This document shows positions 45,180-54,091 of a stretch of 64,000 nucleotides of DNA, one piece after another (the first letter of the stretch is position 1; every line of letters begins with the position of its first letter). This stretch comes from Nostoc sp. ATCC 53789 (GTDB taxonomy: Bacteria; Cyanobacteriota; Cyanobacteriia; Cyanobacteriales; Nostocaceae), in NCBI RefSeq assembly GCF_009873495.1, contig NZ_CP046703.1:558001-622000 (forward strand), in the 5' to 3' direction. The notes beneath the pieces are model-generated. The model was not told where the DNA came from, did not search any database, and worked only from the letters and a program-made list of their open reading frames with translations. The position numbers were made by a program, and so were the translations under genes.

Positions 45180-46979
45180 ATGTCATATTATAAGTTATTA
45201 AAAAACAATAAAAAATATACTTTAATTCGTCATCGTTGGCTAGTAATTTTGCTGGCTTTAATAACTGCGATCGCAATAATTATTTCTAATCAAATTAACT
45301 TAAAAAATCAAGCAACAGCAATATCTCAAGTTATTGTCTCCTTCCCAATTGAACCCACAACTTTTAATCCAGCTTTAATCGTAGAATCAGCTTATACTTT
45401 AAACTATACTTATGAGGGGCTAGTTAAAGAAAATGGACGAGGAGAAATTGAACCTAGTCTTGCTGAATCTTGGCAAACTTCTCCAGATAAAAAACAAGTA
45501 ATTTACACCCTCAGAAAAGGCCTAAAATGGTCAGATGGAAAGCCACTAACTGCTGAAGATGTGGTTTTTACCTACAATGAAATTTATACTAATCCAGCCA
45601 TTCCTACTTATGCTAAAGACTTCTTCATAATTGGCAAAAATCGTACCTTTCCTACTGTTCGGAAACTTGATGATTTGCGAGTTGAATTTAGATTACCTGA
45701 ACCATTTGCGCCATTTATCCGGGCTACAAAACTGGAAATTTTACCAGCCCATATTTTCCGAGAAAGCGTCAAAATAAAAGACCAGGAAGGCAGACCTAAA
45801 TTTATGTCTACTTGGGGGATTGATACTCCACCAAAAAATATTATTGTTAACGGCCCTTATACAATAGAATCTTATACTCCCAGCCAGCGAATAATTTTCC
45901 GAAAAAATCCTTATTACTGGCGTAAAGATGCTCAAGGCAATTCGCAACCTTATATCGAGCGTGTGATTGGGGAAATTATTCCTAGTCAAGATACTTCTTT
46001 AATCCAATTCCGTTCTGGAGGATTGGATTACGTCAGCGTTAATACCAATTATTTTTCATTATTAAAACATGAAGAAGGCAAAGGAAAGTTTACTATCTAT
46101 AATGGCGGTCTTTTTATAGGGTCAACTGCTATTACTTTTAATCTCAACAAAGGTAGTAGGAATGGTCAACCACTGGTCGATCCCATCAAGTCTCGTTGGT
46201 TTAATACAGTGGAATTTAGACAAGCAATTGCCTATGTAATTAATCGCCAACAAATACTTAACAATATCTATAAGGGATTGGGTCAACTGCAAAATTCACC
46301 GATTGCTGTACAGAGCAAGTATTATTTACCCGTCCAAGCAGGTTTAAAGGTCTATGAATACAATCTTCAAAAAGCGAAAGGATTACTGCTAAAAGCAGGT
46401 TTTAAATACAATAATCAAGGTCAGTTATTAGACGAGCAAGGAAATCTTGTGCGCTTTAGCCTCATGACGAATGCTAACAATAATATATTGCAGGCAATGG
46501 GAGTACTCATCAAACAAAATTTGAGTGATCTTGGCATAACTGTTGATTTCAATCCTGTAGCTACTAGTATTTTTATCAACAAACTAACTCAAACTTTCGA
46601 TTGGGAGTGTCAAGTGCTTGAAGTTGCTGTCGGTCAAGAACCGAATGATTGGGCTAATGTTTGGTTGCCTGAAACTGGTTGGCACTTTTTTAATCAAAAA
46701 TCCCAAGCAGGGCAAACGCCGATAGCGGGGCGACAGGTAGCAGATTGGGAACAGAAAATAGGTGATTTATACATTCAGGCAGCCTCAGAGGTGGATGAAG
46801 CAAAGCGTAAAGCTATCTATGCAGAAACCCAACAAATTACTCAGGAGTATCTGCCATTTATTTATCTAGTTAACCCTTTATCAATGGTGGCAGTACGAAA
46901 TCGTATCCAGGGTATTCAACACTCTGCCCTCATAGGAACATTTTGGAACTCCTACGACCTGAAACTGACTGAAGATTAG
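45180..46979 (+). CDS. Peptide-binding protein, family 5 extracellular solute-binding
   Basis: The start was set at ATG 45180 (MSYYKLLKNNKKYTLIRHRW) with GGAG 9 bases upstream; the frame to 45162 uses TTG. One membrane anchor or uncleaved signal (WLVILLALITAIAIIIS) is followed by a DppA/OppA-like fold: FNPALIVESAYTLNYTYEGL, LTAEDVVFTYNEIY near 115, VEFRQAIAYVINR near 350 and the closing WNSYDLKL. Such proteins hand oligopeptides to an ABC importer, but no permease or ATPase partner is adjacent. Within the cluster it could hold the exported peptide at the outer face during tailoring, or serve in re-uptake; this is inference. Confidence 0.82.
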   Translation: MSYYKLLKNNKKYTLIRHRWLVILLALITAIAIIISNQINLKNQATAISQVIVSFPIEPTTFNPALIVESAYTLNYTYEGLVKENGRGEIEPSLAESWQTSPDKKQVIYTLRKGLKWSDGKPLTAEDVVFTYNEIYTNPAIPTYAKDFFIIGKNRTFPTVRKLDDLRVEFRLPEPFAPFIRATKLEILPAHIFRESVKIKDQEGRPKFMSTWGIDTPPKNIIVNGPYTIESYTPSQRIIFRKNPYYWRKDAQGNSQPYIERVIGEIIPSQDTSLIQFRSGGLDYVSVNTNYFSLLKHEEGKGKFTIYNGGLFIGSTAITFNLNKGSRNGQPLVDPIKSRWFNTVEFRQAIAYVINRQQILNNIYKGLGQLQNSPIAVQSKYYLPVQAGLKVYEYNLQKAKGLLLKAGFKYNNQGQLLDEQGNLVRFSLMTNANNNILQAMGVLIKQNLSDLGITVDFNPVATSIFINKLTQTFDWECQVLEVAVGQEPNDWANVWLPETGWHFFNQKSQAGQTPIAGRQVADWEQKIGDLYIQAASEVDEAKRKAIYAETQQITQEYLPFIYLVNPLSMVAVRNRIQGIQHSALIGTFWNSYDLKLTED

Positions 46980-46999
46980 CTAAAGAGGATATCGTTTGT

Positions 47000-47929
47000 A
47001 TGCAAATTCCTATCATTGACTTCAATCCTTTTATTAATGGTGACACAGTTGCAAAAGAAGCTGTCGCTACACAAATTTCTCTTGCTATTCATGAGGTCGG
47101 ATGTTTCTACCTCAAAAATTATGGTATTTCTAAGACTCTAATTACTCAAGTCTTTTCACAAGCCGAGTGCTTTTTTGCACTACCGGAGAATGAAAAAGAA
47201 CAAGTATCTTTCTTTCCAGATCGTAATCTTCGCGGATATCATAATTTTAAAAAGAGTGAAGATAATCACAACGCCAATGAACTAATGACTGAAGGCTTTC
47301 ATTTTGGTAAAGAAATTTCTCTAGATGAAGTTGGTATTATCGAAGATCCTTTTTTTGAACCGAATAAATGGCCTCATCAGACTAATTTTCGTGAAATGAT
47401 GATGGAGTTTTTCACGGCTTGTCACGAAAGCGCTCTAAAAGTATTCCAAGCTTTGGCTATTTCCCTAAAATTGCCAGAAGACTACTTTACAAATTTATAT
47501 TCAGAGCAAAATCACGGTATAGTTTGGCATCATTACCCATCTATATATCAGCCTCCAGAACTTGGAAAAGTTTATCTGGCAGAACATACCGACATAGGTA
47601 CTCTCACATTTTTATTTCAAGATTCAGAAGGATTAGAAGTATATACAAATTCTGGAGAATGGGTTTTAGCGCCCTTCATTCCTGATGCAATTATTGTATT
47701 GGTTGCAGATTTAATGCAGCGATGGACGAACGATAAGTTTTGTGCCACACGACATCGAGTTGTAGTTCCAACTCAATCTCACAGTGCTAAACAAAGATAC
47801 TCATGTGCCTTTTTTACAGGCCCCAATTACGATACTTCAATTAACTCCATTCAGACTTGCTTAGATATAGATGAAGTGCCTAAGTATCCACCAATTCTTG
47901 CCCATGAATATTTCAAGCAACCCAAATGA
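47000..47929 (+). CDS. 2-oxoglutarate/Fe(II)-dependent oxygenase (IPNS-like)
   Basis: The protein has 309 residues. The N-terminal DIOX_N segment (IPIIDFNPFINGD, VGCFYLKNYGIS) is followed by the jelly-roll with the iron triad: His and Asp in AEHTDIGTLTFLF (near 195-197) and His in ATRHRVVVP (near 251). The 2OG-binding Arg is in QRYSCAFF (near 266). It should hydroxylate, desaturate or cyclise an unactivated carbon. Candidate targets are the Choi ring or the arginine-derived group (for example a pyrroline-forming step), which cannot be decided here. The ribosome site is GAGG. The upstream gene ends 20 bp before and the downstream gene starts 23 bp after. Confidence 0.88.
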   Translation: MQIPIIDFNPFINGDTVAKEAVATQISLAIHEVGCFYLKNYGISKTLITQVFSQAECFFALPENEKEQVSFFPDRNLRGYHNFKKSEDNHNANELMTEGFHFGKEISLDEVGIIEDPFFEPNKWPHQTNFREMMMEFFTACHESALKVFQALAISLKLPEDYFTNLYSEQNHGIVWHHYPSIYQPPELGKVYLAEHTDIGTLTFLFQDSEGLEVYTNSGEWVLAPFIPDAIIVLVADLMQRWTNDKFCATRHRVVVPTQSHSAKQRYSCAFFTGPNYDTSINSIQTCLDIDEVPKYPPILAHEYFKQPK

Positions 47930-47952
47930 TAGCCACGGATTAGAGATAATAA

Positions 47953-49596
47953 ATGGACAAATTACAATTGCTAGCAAAGTCAAAACCTCCAACATGGTTA
48001 AAAATTTTGGTAATTAGCCTGATGGGGTTAGGTATTTTCTTTCGCTTCACCCATTTGGGGCAAAAAGTATATTGGTATGACGAATTTGCGACATCACTGG
48101 CAATATCTGGTCATACGCTAGCGGAGGTTAAACAAGAGGTTTTTAGCAATTGGAGCAATGATGGAGGCGTAATTCCTGTTATTACTTTAGACAAATATCA
48201 ACACATTAACCCAGATCGGACTGTGGCTGATACAGTTCGCTACTTAATAACTTCAGACCCCCAACATCCACCTTTGTATTATGTAATGGTGAGATTGTGG
48301 GCGCAAGTCTTTGGAGATTTCCCTGCGGCAGTTAGGAGTTTATCAGCAGTAATCAGTCTGTTGATATTTCCTAGTGTGTATTGGTTGTGTTTAGAGTTAT
48401 TTGAATCACCACTAGTAGGGTGGGTGGGAATGGCTGTAATGGGGATTTCTCCCTTACAGATTTTCTTTGCCCAAGATGCACGAGAATACGGTTTATGGAT
48501 GGTGACAATTCTAGTATCAAGTGCTGCTTTATTGCGAGCTATTCGCCAGGAAAGTTCCTTGAGTTGGGCTGTGTATGCTCTCACCCTAGCCTTGGGATTC
48601 TACACCCATTTATTAACGGCAATGGTTGCGATCGCTCATGGCATTTATATAGTTATTAGGCAACAGTTTCGCTTCAACAAAACTCTGCGTAATTATTTAC
48701 TGAGTTCCATAGTAGCTTCCTTGATGTTTTTACCCTGGCTAATGGTAATCATTACCCAGATTCACACAGCAACAAATCTCTTGTCATGGATAAAATTTAA
48801 AACAGATAGTCCTTTCGACCTGATTGGGATTTGGCTCAGTCGGATTAGCAGAATATTTTTTGATTTTAATTTGGCTTCTGATGATGCTTGGGTCAATAAT
48901 TTACCTGCGGAAAGCCCTTTAACTTATAGTATTCCTACGATAATAGCTAGCTTATTTTTAATTATTTATATAATCATTTTTTTTATAAAATATCTCTCAA
49001 CGAACGCTAGTTTATTTATTAGTTTATTAGGGGGATTTCCAGGGTTAACATTGCTTTTCTACGATCTAATTTTTGGGGGAATTCGCTCTATTCATTTTCG
49101 CTATCAGTTACCGTTATACATCAGCATCCAAATTGCTGTAGTGTATATTTTATCTTTCCATCTTTTATTGGCTAAGAACTGGCAGAAAAACTTTTGGAAA
49201 GTCATTGTGGTAGGGTTACTCATCTCTGGGCTAGTTTCTGATATCAGATTTTTTCAGTCTGAAACTTGGTGGCCACAAATAGGTGCTAAGAATTTGCTAG
49301 CAATGAGTCAACTTATTAATCAATCTAATAATAATATTTTATTGGTAAGTAGCAAAAATGATTATAACTTGGGAGTTATTCTCACCTTAAGTCATAATTT
49401 AGAGCCAAAAGTTCGCTTACTTACCATACAAAATGACCAGTTACCAATAATACCTCAAGACTATAAATCTATCTTCTTTGTTGACGACCTTGAAAATAGT
49501 TTAGCCCATCAACTTCAGCAGGATAAAACTAACTCACTTAAATTAGTCTACCCACTTGAAGGATTTTGGCAACTCGACAAAAATCAGAAAACGTGA
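47953..49596 (+). CDS. Membrane GT-C glycosyltransferase (ArnT/PMT-like, GT39/83 type)
   Basis: A 547-residue polytopic protein with about 11-12 membrane spans, then a soluble C-terminal part (about 455-547). The first outside loop carries the GT-C acidic motif in VYWYDEFATSLA (near 41). A second loop motif, SDPQHPPLYY, lies near 96-105, followed by AQDAREYGLWM. GT-C enzymes take sugar from polyprenyl-phosphate sugars on the outer face of the plasma membrane. Next to GtrA this implies glycosylation of the exported peptide or a lipid-linked step. Known glycosylated aeruginosins fit in general. The acceptor is inferred. Confidence 0.8.
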   Translation: MDKLQLLAKSKPPTWLKILVISLMGLGIFFRFTHLGQKVYWYDEFATSLAISGHTLAEVKQEVFSNWSNDGGVIPVITLDKYQHINPDRTVADTVRYLITSDPQHPPLYYVMVRLWAQVFGDFPAAVRSLSAVISLLIFPSVYWLCLELFESPLVGWVGMAVMGISPLQIFFAQDAREYGLWMVTILVSSAALLRAIRQESSLSWAVYALTLALGFYTHLLTAMVAIAHGIYIVIRQQFRFNKTLRNYLLSSIVASLMFLPWLMVIITQIHTATNLLSWIKFKTDSPFDLIGIWLSRISRIFFDFNLASDDAWVNNLPAESPLTYSIPTIIASLFLIIYIIIFFIKYLSTNASLFISLLGGFPGLTLLFYDLIFGGIRSIHFRYQLPLYISIQIAVVYILSFHLLLAKNWQKNFWKVIVVGLLISGLVSDIRFFQSETWWPQIGAKNLLAMSQLINQSNNNILLVSSKNDYNLGVILTLSHNLEPKVRLLTIQNDQLPIIPQDYKSIFFVDDLENSLAHQLQQDKTNSLKLVYPLEGFWQLDKNQKT

Positions 49597-49650
49597 AGAT
49601 TACTTATTGTAGCAGTCTCAAATAAAAAACATTAAAAGAGTAGAAACTGA

Positions 49651-50145
49651 ATGAAGCAATATCTTGAATATTTTAATATTATTTTTCTGATAGATAAAGT
49701 CTACTTTTATCTTCATTCGGCGCTTTTTAGTCGGTTTATTCGCTTTGCTGTAGTTGGTTTGAGTGGAGTATTTGTAGACTTGGGGGCATTCTATTTTTTA
49801 CATAGCTCATTATGTTTAGCGTTAACTATGAGTGCAATGCTTTCTACAGAAATAGCAATTATCAATAATTTTCTGTGGAATGATTTATGGACGTTTGGCG
49901 ATGTTTCTTTCCAACAAAAAATCAGTCAAAAGTTACAACGTTTTGTCAAGTTTAATCTCATTTGTTTAGTTGGGCTTATTTTCAATAGTCTAATTGTAAA
50001 TTGGCTATTTTATCAATTCCAAGTGAATGAATACATCGCTAAATTGGTAGCGATCGCTTGTGTAACACTTTGGAATTTCTGGCTCAACCTGAAGATGAAC
50101 TGGCAATTAACAAAAACAGAAGTAGATGTAGTTGTAGATATTTAA
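49651..50145 (+). CDS. GtrA-like membrane protein (polyprenyl-phosphate sugar translocation)
   Basis: A 164-residue protein with four predicted membrane spans and the GtrA signature: RFIRFAVVGLSGVFVDLGAF (near 29-48), STEIAIINNFLWNDLWTF (near 70-87), QRFVKFNLICLVGL and the closing LVAIACVTLWNFWLN. GtrA proteins are thought to flip undecaprenyl-phosphate-linked sugars to the outer leaflet, supplying GT-C enzymes. The 54-bp gap to the GT-C gene and 9 bp to the next gene support a joint function. Confidence 0.85.
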   Translation: MKQYLEYFNIIFLIDKVYFYLHSALFSRFIRFAVVGLSGVFVDLGAFYFLHSSLCLALTMSAMLSTEIAIINNFLWNDLWTFGDVSFQQKISQKLQRFVKFNLICLVGLIFNSLIVNWLFYQFQVNEYIAKLVAIACVTLWNFWLNLKMNWQLTKTEVDVVVDI

Positions 50146-50154
50146 GAAAAAATC

Positions 50155-51291
50155 ATGTTAAAACCACTAGTTATGTTTGGTTATAGTTTAATTTTTATAA
50201 TTACTATAATTTTTTCTTCAGGATTCTTGAATGTAATTTTACCCTATTACAAGACTATCCAAAATCTTGGAGAAATCAGTGTTAAATGGCAATACTTGAC
50301 TGAACACAAAGATGATTATGATGCTATTTTTCTGGGGCCAAGTACTACTTATTTTGGCGTGATCCCGAAATTGTTTGATGAATACCTGACGACAGAGAGG
50401 AAGAGTATAAAATCTTTCAACTTTGGTATAGCAGGTGCAAACGTATCAGAAGTGGATTTTTACTTACAAAAAATTCTGGAGTTAGAACCAGCAAACTTAA
50501 AGTGGATATTTCTAGACTGTTCAGTTGACTTATTTACAAACATTGGCTCTACTTCCGCTCAAGAGATATATTGGCATACTCCTCGTAAAACGTTAGAAAA
50601 TTTCCAATTAATTTTGGAATCATCAATCGATAGTTGGAAAGTCAAAGTTCCATATATATACGCTAACTTTCAAAGCTTTATTTACCGATGGCTAGGAATT
50701 GGTCAGCTTTCTACTTTCTGGCAGGAAGCAATATTAAATTTGGATCTATCAAATTTAGATCCATTAGCAAAAGTATCTGAGGATAGGCTCATACAAGAAT
50801 CGGGATATTACGCAATAGATTGGCAAGAAAAAGCTGAGAAGTGGAAGACTATATTTAGAGCAAATGGTTTGGATACTTATCAAAAGAATCTCAAAAATGA
50901 ACAAACAAAATTAGCAAATTTAAATTCAGAAAATGCGTTTAACGAGCCATCCACAATATATGGAGCGAAAATGATGAAAAATATTGCTGCCCGGATTGAA
51001 CAACAGCAAATTAACAACAAGAAAATGGAAGCTATATTTTTTATTCCTCCAATTCTAGAAGCCGATTCCAACCCATCCGCTATTTACAGAGCATACAAAT
51101 CAGGAGATATCGATACTTTATTTACTTTTAATAATCCCAATGATTTTACTAATTTATATGAACTAGATCGCAGAATTGATAGCGCACATCTAAATTATCA
51201 AGGCGCTGAAGAATTCACACTTTTACTGGCATCACAATTTTCCCAGTATTTGAATAATTCTGGAGAAAAACTTATCAGTGGTAAACTTTGA
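50155..51291 (+). CDS. Membrane-anchored SGNH-like protein, probable MBOAT partner
   Basis: A 378-residue protein with one N-terminal membrane helix (FGYSLIFIITIIFSSGFLNV) and an outside domain. The opening block DAIFLGPSTTYFGV (near 57-70) resembles the GDSxT nucleophile block of SGNH/DltD/AlgX-like proteins. FNFGIAGANVSEVDFYL follows as block II, and RIDSAHLNYQGAEEFTLLL near 340-360 supplies the Asp-x-x-His block. Such proteins relay acyl groups received from MBOAT transporters onto polysaccharides. Here the adjacent MBOAT gene (41 bp downstream) suggests acylation of a sugar on the exported peptide. The remote similarity makes the exact family uncertain. Confidence 0.7.
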   Translation: MLKPLVMFGYSLIFIITIIFSSGFLNVILPYYKTIQNLGEISVKWQYLTEHKDDYDAIFLGPSTTYFGVIPKLFDEYLTTERKSIKSFNFGIAGANVSEVDFYLQKILELEPANLKWIFLDCSVDLFTNIGSTSAQEIYWHTPRKTLENFQLILESSIDSWKVKVPYIYANFQSFIYRWLGIGQLSTFWQEAILNLDLSNLDPLAKVSEDRLIQESGYYAIDWQEKAEKWKTIFRANGLDTYQKNLKNEQTKLANLNSENAFNEPSTIYGAKMMKNIAARIEQQQINNKKMEAIFFIPPILEADSNPSAIYRAYKSGDIDTLFTFNNPNDFTNLYELDRRIDSAHLNYQGAEEFTLLLASQFSQYLNNSGEKLISGKL

Positions 51292-51332
51292 ATACCCAGT
51301 CATTATTACCTAATCACTAATTAAATATAAAT

Positions 51333-52853
51333 ATGGTATTCACAGAATTTCGATTTGTATTTTTCTTCTTGATTGTTTTCTGCATTTATTGGGCTTTGGA
51401 GAAACACAATCATCGTAAAGTGTGGCTGCTAGTTTGTAGTTATATCTTCTATAGTGCTTGGGATTGGCGCTTTCTTTTTTTGCTATTGCTATCAACAGTA
51501 ATTGATTACTTTGTCGGTTTAATGCTATCTAGACCACAGGTTAGTGATTTGCAAGAGCAAGAAATTACCAAAATTGAGGTAGTACAAAAAGCAGAAACTA
51601 CAAGCTTTTGGCATTGGGATGCCTTGCTGAATCAGCCACAGAATCAGCAGCAGCGCCAAGCATGGTTGATACTTAGTTTAGTAGCGAATTTAGGAATATT
51701 AGGGTTTTTTAAATACTATAATTTCTTTACTGATTCTGCTGCCAACTTATTAGCTTTTTTGGGTTTACCCCTAAGTATTAAAACCCTTAATATTATTTTG
51801 CCAGCAGGCATTAGTTTTTACACCTTTCAAACTCTGAGTTATTCCCTGGATATCTATCTAGGTAAACTCAAACCTGTGAGAAATTTTTGGGATTTTTCTC
51901 TATTTGTGACTTTTTTCCCGCAACTTGTTGCAGGCCCTATTGTCCGTGCGTCTACCTTTTTACCCCAACTGCTAACCCCAAAAAACTTTAACGATGTTGA
52001 TGTTCGGGGATGTTTAATACTTTTTTTCGTAGGGTATTTTAAGAAAGCTTGCATTTCGGATAATCTTTCTCCTTTAGTAGAACAGTATTTCACAAATCCA
52101 GAAAATTATACTTTCTTAAGTTGTTGGATCGCTGTTATTTCTTTCGTCATCCAGATATACTGCGATTTTTCTGGTTATTCAGATATGGCGATCGCTTCAG
52201 CAGGGTTACTTGGATACAAACTACCTCTGAACTTTAATTTTCCCTACCTTTCCGGCAATATCACTGATTTGTGGCAACGTTGGCACATTACCCTCTACAG
52301 TTGGTTGCGAGATTATGTTTATATTCCTCTAATGAGAAAGCGACCAAAAGCTGAACGAACAGAACTATTTGGGTATAAAAATCTTCTCATTTTGATGCTT
52401 CTGTCAGGACTCTGGCATGGAGCTGCTTGGCATTTTGTAGTTTGGGGTGGATTAAATGGATTCGCTTTAGTTGTTCACAAGCAATGGTTATCTCGGATCG
52501 CTCCCTATAAGGGATTGCTAACACTGAGAAAGATGCTAGGTATTCCCTTAACAATGTATTGGTTTTGTGCATCTGCCGTCTTCTTTCGGAGTAACGATCT
52601 CAGCAGTGCCATACAAATAGAAAAATCCTTTTTATTCTTGAATTCTCTTGGCTCTCAAAACCTAAATCTCCAAGTTGCATGGATTTTTGCACCTTTAATT
52701 ATGCTCCACTGGGCAGCTTATAAAGGTTGGTTTGCCGATTGGTGGCGTAAAATTCCTAGTTGGAGTTTTGCTGTTTGCTTTGGGGTTTTAGTTTCAGCAA
52801 TATTTCGGCTGACAGCAATCAATCCTCAACCTTTTGTCTACTTTCAGTTTTAG
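51333..52853 (+). CDS. MBOAT family membrane O-acyltransferase (AlgI/DltB-like)
   Basis: A polytopic protein of 506 residues with about 11-12 spans. Family marks are the N-terminal FLFLLLLSTVIDYFVGLML, the AGISFYTFQTLSYSLDIYLG block near 152-171, VTFFPQLVAGPIVR, and the catalytic LWHGAAWHFVVWGGLNGFA with the invariant His near 360. WQRWHITLYSWLRDYVYIPL is the usual intracellular re-entrant segment. MBOATs move acyl groups from a cytoplasmic donor across the membrane to sugars, lipids or proteins. With the SGNH-like partner it probably acylates the sugar; acetyl or a short fatty acyl such as hexanoyl are both conceivable. Confidence 0.9.
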   Translation: MVFTEFRFVFFFLIVFCIYWALEKHNHRKVWLLVCSYIFYSAWDWRFLFLLLLSTVIDYFVGLMLSRPQVSDLQEQEITKIEVVQKAETTSFWHWDALLNQPQNQQQRQAWLILSLVANLGILGFFKYYNFFTDSAANLLAFLGLPLSIKTLNIILPAGISFYTFQTLSYSLDIYLGKLKPVRNFWDFSLFVTFFPQLVAGPIVRASTFLPQLLTPKNFNDVDVRGCLILFFVGYFKKACISDNLSPLVEQYFTNPENYTFLSCWIAVISFVIQIYCDFSGYSDMAIASAGLLGYKLPLNFNFPYLSGNITDLWQRWHITLYSWLRDYVYIPLMRKRPKAERTELFGYKNLLILMLLSGLWHGAAWHFVVWGGLNGFALVVHKQWLSRIAPYKGLLTLRKMLGIPLTMYWFCASAVFFRSNDLSSAIQIEKSFLFLNSLGSQNLNLQVAWIFAPLIMLHWAAYKGWFADWWRKIPSWSFAVCFGVLVSAIFRLTAINPQPFVYFQF

Positions 52854-52913
52854 CGTGCGATCGCTTGTTGCAAAAAGAATACCTTTTAAATTACCGCCAT
52901 CAATTAGAGAGAT

Positions 52914-53888
52914 ATGACAACAATTTACTTACATATTGGAATGCCCAAGACTGGAACAACTTGCCTACAAAAAGCATTATTTAATAACAGGAATAAACTT
53001 TTAGAAAATGGTTATTTATATCCTGGCTCTGGCATCAAATACAACGCAAAGGAAATAGTGAACCGTTACTGTCATAATACTTTAGCACATTATTTAATGG
53101 GTTTTGAAAATAAGGATAATGCACTTTCACAATTTACAGTTTGGGAAGAACTGAAAAGAGAAATAGACTCTATCAATCCTAAAAATGTGATAATTTCCGC
53201 AGAAGCTTTTACTTCTTTTGAAATCTTTTATCAACCGGAAACACTTGCAAAAATAAAAAACTTCTTAAAAGAATATAAAATCAAGATAGTTATCTATCTA
53301 AGAAAGCAAGATGAGTTTTTAGAATCTTCTTACTGTTACATGGTTAAACTAGGAGCTTGTAGCGTAGGAATTAAAGAGTTGTTTAATGAATACCAGTACA
53401 TATTTAATTATTATCAAATACTAGACAATTGGGCAGATATATTTGGATATGAAAATATTATTGTTCGGCGTTTTGAAAAGTCAAACATGAAAACTCATAT
53501 TTTTGATGATTTCTTAGGAGTAATTAACCAATTCGACAATAAAAGTGATTATCAAATTGATTATGCTGCAAAAATAAATGTGTCTCCTTCAGGCAAAACT
53601 ATCAAAATGCTTTTGCTTATAAATAAGTTTAATGAAACAACTTTAGCAAGATTTCTAAAACTAGATGATAACTATTGGTCAAAATATCAAGATTTTTTGG
53701 ATTTTTTATCCAATAACAAAACAATAAATAAATTTGTATCAAAACTACCCAACTTTTTAGTTGATAATGTGCTTCTATCATCGGAAGAAAAGCAAGATTT
53801 TATGAGACAATTCAAAGAATTAAATAGTCAGGTTGCTAACAAGTATTTAGGTCAAAAAGATGGAATATTATTTGGCGATTATTCCTAG
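52914..53888 (+). CDS. PAPS-dependent sulfotransferase
   Basis: A 324-residue sulfotransferase. The 5'-phosphosulfate loop is YLHIGMPKTGTTCLQKALF (residues 5-23). The 3'-phosphate contact is IVIYLRKQDEFLESSYCYMV (near 124-143). There is no membrane segment, so transfer happens in the cytoplasm, before export. The acceptor is unknown; sulfated hydroxyl groups on the aryl-lactate, Choi or sugar occur in known aeruginosins. It pairs logically with cysC upstream. The gene is strikingly AT-rich compared with the synthetases, hinting at a different origin. Confidence 0.87.
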   Translation: MTTIYLHIGMPKTGTTCLQKALFNNRNKLLENGYLYPGSGIKYNAKEIVNRYCHNTLAHYLMGFENKDNALSQFTVWEELKREIDSINPKNVIISAEAFTSFEIFYQPETLAKIKNFLKEYKIKIVIYLRKQDEFLESSYCYMVKLGACSVGIKELFNEYQYIFNYYQILDNWADIFGYENIIVRRFEKSNMKTHIFDDFLGVINQFDNKSDYQIDYAAKINVSPSGKTIKMLLLINKFNETTLARFLKLDDNYWSKYQDFLDFLSNNKTINKFVSKLPNFLVDNVLLSSEEKQDFMRQFKELNSQVANKYLGQKDGILFGDYS

Positions 53889-54091
53889 TTATATAACAAT
53901 ATGATTAAGTTAAGGAAATTTATCTATTAAGGCAGTGGAAACAGGGGGGAGAAAAAAGCTTAACTGAACGGTATTGAGTTATATAAATCTGATTTGATGA
54001 CTGTAGCATAGGGAAGAAAATCTTATCCGAGGAACAAAAAAATGGATAAACAGGTGTACCTAGCTTTTAAAAAATCAAATATTAGTCCTAT

